Source of the DNA: Tissierella pigra
GTDB lineage: Bacteria; Bacillota; Clostridia; Tissierellales; Tissierellaceae
Assembly (NCBI RefSeq): GCF_009695605.1
Contig: NZ_VUNQ01000032.1
Coordinates: forward strand, 1 to 39,210
Length of the DNA stretch: 39,210 nt
Reading direction: 5' to 3'
The first letter of the stretch is position 1; each line of letters opens with the position of its first letter. The notes beneath the pieces are model-generated. The model saw nothing but the letters and a program-made list of their open reading frames with translations. It was not told the DNA's origin and ran no database searches. Made by a program: the position numbers and the translations under genes. This document shows, piece after piece, positions 35,702 through 39,210 of the stretch.

Positions 35702-36409
35702 TTAGCCCTTAATAAATTTCAAAATCTTTTTTACCTCTCCATTAGGATTAAGCATAAAAACACGCTCTTTTATTTTTTCAATTGCCTCATCCTTCTCAAT
35801 TTCTGCTGCTTTCTCAAATACATCTTCATCCCAAAAATTCTCAGTTGTACAAAATACAGTTGAAGACCATCCATATTCCATTCCTTTTTGAGATATCTTC
35901 TGCTGTCTTCCACACATGGTCAAATACATTTTCATTTGCAACTCTGTCAAAGCTCTATCAAATTGAGATTTCTCCTCTTTCCCAAAGCCTGCCAACTGCT
36001 TTATTCCATGTAAGGGCAAGGTTCCATTTTCAATAATAGCATCATAAATACGTTTTGCAGTGTTACTGATTGTACCTTCCGAGTATTCCTCATCAAAAGT
36101 CCTATTTTCTCTCCGAACAGCAAGAAAATAAGGAGCCCATTCCTTGGTAATATATCCACTTTTCTTGAAGAATAATTTTGAATAAGCAATATCCTTACGT
36201 TCATCTAACACCCGAATACGCCACTCCCAAGGGTCAGTTTCTGGATTTCCTGTATGCCAAGAAACTGGTGTCTCGTAAGGAGGTACCTCCTTCCAATTCC
36301 ATGGAATTACTGAAAAAATACCTTCACTATTTCCACCGCCCATGGAAAAGCCTACATCCAATAATGTACTAACGAAATCTCCATAACCTTTTATTTCTCT
36401 GCTATTCAA
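35702..36409 (-). CDS. AlkZ-related protein
   Basis: The protein of about 235 residues matches what I recall as the AlkZ-related group of clostridial proteins, distant from the winged-helix alkylpurine/crosslink DNA glycosylases. It is rich in Trp (IPWNWKE, WHTGNPETDPWEWR) and has a winged-helix-like stretch (AKRIYDAIIENGTLPLHGIK). A TTG at 36409 is the likely start: it is eight bases from AGGAGG, while the TTG at 36415 is too close. Whether it repairs DNA is unknown. It follows the WYL regulator gene. Confidence 0.55.
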   Translation of the reverse strand: MNSREIKGYGDFVSTLLDVGFSMGGGNSEGIFSVIPWNWKEVPPYETPVSWHTGNPETDPWEWRIRVLDERKDIAYSKLFFKKSGYITKEWAPYFLAVRRENRTFDEEYSEGTISNTAKRIYDAIIENGTLPLHGIKQLAGFGKEEKSQFDRALTELQMKMYLTMCGRQQKISQKGMEYGWSSTVFCTTENFWDEDVFEKAAEIEKDEAIEKIKERVFMLNPNGEVKKILKFIKG

Positions 36410-36469
36410 TCTCAATCCCTCCTTTTTAAAAAATTATATCATATTAAACAGGACAACATTATGTCTTGT

Positions 36470-37375
36470 TTATTTATATTGTTCCAAAATATTAACAGCA
36501 ATTCTTTTTATATGTTCTGCCATATCAACAGGTTCAATTACCCTTACCTTATCTCCAAATCCTAGAATCCATGATATGGTGAAGTCCATATTTGTATAGC
36601 CAACTTCAAGACGAAGCAAACCTTCTTTAGTTTCTGTATAACAATGAAGTCCATATGTTTCAATAAGCTGATAGCGTACTGATGGATCAAATAGAGCTAC
36701 TAGCTTTTTATCATCAGGTAGATGGTCATTGAAGTCTCTCTTTTCAGGTGGAATTTCACGAGGAATATAAGTTTCGTCACAAATATGTAAATCCCATAAT
36801 CGCATCATCTTAAATAATCTCCAGTCCTTTCGCTCTTGGCAAAAGCCAAATATATACCATGCCGTCCACTGGAAAATTATAAAGTATGGTTCAATACAAC
36901 GATGGGTAATACCCTTTTCATAATAATAGTCAAATTCAATTAGTCTATGGTCGTGAATAGCCTGTTTAATAAGTTCAATCTTTTCTGTTAGACTACCTTT
37001 GTAATGAGAAGCAAGGTCGATTACAATAGGTTCTCGTAGAGATAGGATCATATCTTTATTGGCAGATAATTTATTTAAGGTTTTTTCAATATAACACCTG
37101 TCTGATACACTTCCAAGACCTTTAAGTCCTGCAATAATTCCCAAAAGCTCATCAGCAGTCAGAATACTTTTATCAATCTTGAAGCCTTCTGCAATAGAAA
37201 TACCACCACCACTACCTTGATATGTAATAATAGGTATCCCCGACTGACAAAGAGTATCAATATCTCTTCCAATGGTACGTCGAGTAACTTCAAATTTCTC
37301 AGCAAGATAGGGAGCTGTTACTCTATCATTCTGAAGTAAAATTGTCAGTATTCCAAGTAAACGATCAATCTTCAT
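36470..37375 (-). CDS. YafY-type WYL-domain transcriptional regulator
   Basis: The 301-residue protein has an N-terminal HTH_11 DNA-binding domain (about 1-60, with VTAPYLAEKFEVTRRTIGRDIDTL) and a central WYL domain that senses small molecules or nucleic acid (IEFDYYYEKG, WYIFGFCQERKDWRLFKMMR). The C-terminal WCX-like part contains YTNMDFTISWILGFGDKVRV. A strong AGGAGGTGG site precedes the ATG and an extended -10 lies further upstream. It reads into the AlkZ-related gene, 60 bases on, and is divergent from the methyltransferase. Confidence 0.92.
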   Translation of the reverse strand: MKIDRLLGILTILLQNDRVTAPYLAEKFEVTRRTIGRDIDTLCQSGIPIITYQGSGGGISIAEGFKIDKSILTADELLGIIAGLKGLGSVSDRCYIEKTLNKLSANKDMILSLREPIVIDLASHYKGSLTEKIELIKQAIHDHRLIEFDYYYEKGITHRCIEPYFIIFQWTAWYIFGFCQERKDWRLFKMMRLWDLHICDETYIPREIPPEKRDFNDHLPDDKKLVALFDPSVRYQLIETYGLHCYTETKEGLLRLEVGYTNMDFTISWILGFGDKVRVIEPVDMAEHIKRIAVNILEQYK

Positions 37376-37396
37376 GGATTTCCACCTCCTATTACC

Positions 37397-37402
37397 ATTA
37401 TA
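37397..37402 (-). promoter_or_regulatory. Extended -10 promoter of the WYL regulator gene
   Basis: ATGTTATAAT on the minus strand contains TGn-TATAAT about 22 bases before the ATG. No clear -35 is seen. Confidence 0.5.
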
Positions 37403-37427
37403 ACATATGAAATCTCAACTAAATTTC

Positions 37428-37456
37428 TTGACTAATATTAAATATATTAGTATATT
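37428..37456 (+). promoter_or_regulatory. Promoter of the methyltransferase gene
   Basis: TTGACT (37428-37433) and TATATT (37451-37456) are spaced 17 bases apart, with the ATG 75 bases downstream. Confidence 0.65.
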
Positions 37457-37487
37457 AATATATACTGACAGGGGGTATATTAATGTA

Positions 37488-37501
37488 ATAACAGCTGTTA
37501 T
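37488..37501. promoter_or_regulatory. Palindrome in the methyltransferase leader
   Basis: ATAACAGCTGTTAT is a perfect 14-base palindrome between promoter and ribosome site. It is well placed for a repressor. Confidence 0.45.
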
Positions 37502-37530
37502 ACTTAATCTAGAAAGGAGAGTTTAAATAT

Positions 37531-38070
37531 ATGGAACATAAGTTGGAAAATCCTCAACGTATAAAAGAACTAAATCCATTAGAAACACTTAAAATCCTCA
37601 ATCTTAAAGATGGAAATTCTTTTTGTGATATCGGTGCAGGAACAGGAATCTTTACATTTTCTGCATCTAAATTAACTACATCTAATATATATGCAGTGGA
37701 TATATCTACTGCAATGCTTGAAATATTAAATATGAAAAAAGGAGAACAAAATGCAGATAATGTTATAATTAAAAACCATGTTCAGGATGTACCTTCATCC
37801 TCTTGTGATATAGCTTTAGTTTCTACTGTTTTTCACGAATTGAAGGACATGGATGGTATGGCAGATGAAATCAAGCGAATTCTGAATATAAATGGCATCT
37901 TAGGTATTATTGAATTTCATAAACGCCAGACTCCTATAGGTCCACCTGTCCAAAGTAGATTAAGCCCCGAACAAATTGACGACCTACTGCAAAAACATGA
38001 CTTCAATAAAATCAACTATTTTGAACTGGGACAGAATTTTTATATATCAATTTTTACTTTAATCAAGTAA
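37531..38070 (+). CDS. Class I SAM-dependent methyltransferase
   Basis: A 179-residue methyltransferase with motif I CDIGAGTGIFTF, then AVDIS as the acidic ribose-binding loop and the later VSTVFHELKDM and LNINGILGIIEF blocks. The substrate cannot be told. It may act on a small molecule or metal(loid), since the short N-terminus lacks an RNA or protein-binding extension. AGAAAGGAGAG precedes the ATG. It is monocistronic, ending before the hairpin at 38167. Confidence 0.88.
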   Translation: MEHKLENPQRIKELNPLETLKILNLKDGNSFCDIGAGTGIFTFSASKLTTSNIYAVDISTAMLEILNMKKGEQNADNVIIKNHVQDVPSSSCDIALVSTVFHELKDMDGMADEIKRILNINGILGIIEFHKRQTPIGPPVQSRLSPEQIDDLLQKHDFNKINYFELGQNFYISIFTLIK

Positions 38071-38166
38071 AGAGTGTGATTTTTGTTGCATTCAGATATT
38101 AACTCAATTGCCATACTACACCACCTGCACATTATATAAATTATCTGCATTATATCGTATAAAAAG

Positions 38167-38204
38167 AAAGAAGTCGAATATAAAATCATTCGACTTCTTT
38201 TGAC
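38167..38204. terminator. Terminator after the methyltransferase gene
   Basis: A 13-bp stem (38167-38179 and 38188-38200) with an 8-nt loop and T-run, convergent between the methyltransferase and the gene at 38267. Confidence 0.8.
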
Positions 38205-38266
38205 GATATTTCTTATAGGGTACTGTGAAAAAGATGCTAGATGAATAATGTGCTTATTCGGTGCAA

Positions 38267-38821
38267 CTAAACCTTTGGGAGAACTGGCATCCAAAACTGA
38301 ACAATTCGATTTTTATTCGTAGAATCTTTGGGAACGTATATTTCATTTTTTGCGATAAAGATCACATCCAAATGAAAACCAACTTCATCGTTAAACGAAT
38401 ATCCCAGAGAGTCAATCCAAATATAAGGCTTTTCCGCACCATGACCATCATCCCAACTGTGAAGCAATTCATCTTGTTCCAATTCAAAACAAATCCATTC
38501 TGACTCAGCAGCTTTCATGGAAAACGTTTCATGTCCCTCAAAAACAGTTAAATCAACCAATTCAGTTTCTTCTATGCAAGCAGTATACCGAAATGTACCC
38601 TCTGGACATTCCTCGTCCCAAGAGCCACATCCAAATAAAACAGGAGGCAACATGGAAGCCGAACGGAGGCAATCAAGTCGTCCGTCGTCCGCTAATTCCT
38701 GCCAAAAAAACGGCACTTCTTTCTCATCTTTTACAAATTTTGAAAATCCCATCATGCTAAATGCCTTTTTTGAAAAATGATAAACATCAAATCCCAGGTT
38801 ATGATTCTTTATCTTTTTCAT
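38267..38821 (-). CDS. GyrI/Cass2-like effector-binding domain protein
   Basis: The 184-residue protein resembles the stand-alone GyrI-like or integron-associated effector-binding domain, normally found after an AraC-type HTH. Supporting blocks are FFWQELADDGRL, PEGTFRYTACIEE, and the C-terminal YIWIDSLGYSFN and IVQFWMPVLP. There is no HTH, so it is either a stand-alone ligand-binding protein or a remnant of a regulator. Its G+C is visibly higher than the neighbours, suggesting recent acquisition. The ribosome site GGTGTGAGAG is modest. Confidence 0.65.
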   Translation of the reverse strand: MKKIKNHNLGFDVYHFSKKAFSMMGFSKFVKDEKEVPFFWQELADDGRLDCLRSASMLPPVLFGCGSWDEECPEGTFRYTACIEETELVDLTVFEGHETFSMKAAESEWICFELEQDELLHSWDDGHGAEKPYIWIDSLGYSFNDEVGFHLDVIFIAKNEIYVPKDSTNKNRIVQFWMPVLPKV

Positions 38822-38856
38822 CTCTCACACCGCCTAATATAAATACTATTAACAAT

Positions 38857-38883
38857 CTCATTATAGCAAAACCTGCCGAAAAA
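38857..38883 (-). promoter_or_regulatory. Possible promoter of the 38267 gene
   Basis: On the minus strand TTGCTT and TATAAT are spaced 16 bases, just after the tRNA-Arg downstream hairpin. The -35 is weak and overlaps the hairpin's 3' arm. Confidence 0.4.
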
Positions 38884-38930
38884 GCAATCTACGCTTGCAA
38901 ATCGTAGACTTTGACTTTCTTCGACAGGTT
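38870..38930 (-). terminator. Stem-loop downstream of tRNA-Arg
   Basis: AACCTG-CGAA at 38870-38880 pairs with TTCG-CAGGTT at 38920-38930, and an inner TCTACG/CGTAGA stem lies inside it. It starts about 5 bases after the tRNA 3' end and can serve as its terminator. Only a short T-run follows. Confidence 0.55.
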
Positions 38931-38934
38931 CATT

Positions 38935-39011
38935 TGGCGTTCCCGACACGAATCGAACGTGCGGCCTTTCGCTTAGGAGGCGAACGCTCTATCCTACTGA
39001 GCTACGGGAAC
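38935..39011 (-). tRNA. tRNA-Arg (anticodon CCT)
   Basis: On the minus strand the acceptor stem is GTTCCCG/CGGGAAC, the anticodon loop CTCCTAA, the T-loop TTCGATT and an encoded CCA is present. It has 77 bases. Confidence 0.95.
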
Positions 39012-39025
39012 ATATTTACCTATAT

Positions 39026-39054
39026 ATTTTATAATATCTATGGATAGATGTCAA
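39026..39054 (-). promoter_or_regulatory. Promoter of tRNA-Arg
   Basis: On the minus strand TTGACA (39049-39054) and TAAAAT (39026-39031) are spaced 17 bases, about 15 bases before the tRNA. Confidence 0.8.
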
Positions 39055-39079
39055 GGATGAACAAATCCAGAATATTTGG

Positions 39080-39133
39080 ATTCAGAGAAGTCAAACATAT
39101 GTGACACAGACCTCTGAAAAATTTTCTCTGAAT
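39080..39133. repeat. Inverted repeat at the right edge
   Basis: ATTCAGAGAA (39080-39089) and TTCTCTGAAT (39124-39133) form a 10-bp dyad with a 34-base gap. No gene is visible in the last 150 bases. Confidence 0.5.
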
Positions 39134-39210
39134 AATGCTGTGGTTTTCTTAAATTGCTAGTAATTATTTTGTCAAGGAGGAAAGCGATAGCGATCCTTGA
39201 TTAAATAATT

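Noticed and set aside
38040-38294. 84-codon open frame on the minus strand
   Set aside because: It crosses the convergent terminator and overlaps two genes in other frames.
1-39210. CRISPR array, integrase, transposase or phage genes
   Set aside because: No regularly spaced direct repeats and no recognisable mobile-element proteins were seen.

Overview
The window is A+T-rich (low G+C) chromosomal DNA with Firmicute-style AGGAGG ribosome-binding sites, short operon gaps and U-tailed terminators. It encodes a V/A-type ATPase, indolepyruvate:ferredoxin oxidoreductase, a sensory-type [FeFe] hydrogenase homologue and a cobalamin riboswitch. Together these point to an anaerobic, amino-acid-fermenting member of the Clostridia, perhaps a Tissierellales-like lineage. 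The lineage is an inference, because no rRNA gene is present. Most genes lie on the minus strand.

Layout. (1) 1-1300: a small poorly conserved cluster with a 59-residue membrane peptide, a secreted-protein gene broken by two frameshifts, and a membrane-anchored hypothetical protein. (2) 1568-10153: a complete nine-gene V/A-ATPase operon in the order H-C-I-K-F-E-A-B-D, with a promoter and a strong terminator. (3) 10302-12732: iorA-iorB. (4) 12782-14160: a DUF1622 membrane protein and a nucleoside hydrolase with their own promoter. (5) 14170-24723: a seven-gene operon behind a cobalamin riboswitch. It encodes an ABC importer (binding protein, permease, ATPase), a CobN-like chelatase large subunit, ChlI-like and ChlD-like subunits, and an unassigned lipoprotein. 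(6) 24834-25762: an HxlR-type regulator divergent from a Dps ferritin. (7) 25805-29339: an ABC importer of the nitrate/sulfonate/thiamine-precursor type followed by a TudS-related desulfidase. (8) 29666-30108: tRNA-Glu, tRNA-Asp and tRNA-Thr with promoter and terminator. (9) 30124-34668: a regulatory [FeFe] hydrogenase (HydS type) with a PP2C/SpoIIE-type phosphatase, then tadA and a GNAT gene. The hydS promoter carries a perfect dyad. (10) 34728-37402: a WYL-domain regulator apparently leading an AlkZ-related protein, a flavin-binding PPOX protein and a GNAT. (11) 37428-39210: a divergent methyltransferase, a GyrI/Cass2-like effector-binding protein and tRNA-Arg(CCT).

How the parts fit. The V/A-ATPase and IorAB are core energy metabolism: reduced ferredoxin from aromatic keto acids and ion-gradient/ATP interconversion. 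The B12-controlled operon couples import of a metal or corrinoid compound to an ATP-driven cobaltochelatase-like complex. No other corrin-pathway gene is visible, so its substrate is the main open question. The HydS/PP2C pair most likely senses H2 or redox state and signals through protein phosphorylation. The most interesting candidates for new biology are the lipoprotein and chelatase in the B12 regulon, the transporter-desulfidase operon, and the dyad-controlled HydS/PP2C operon.
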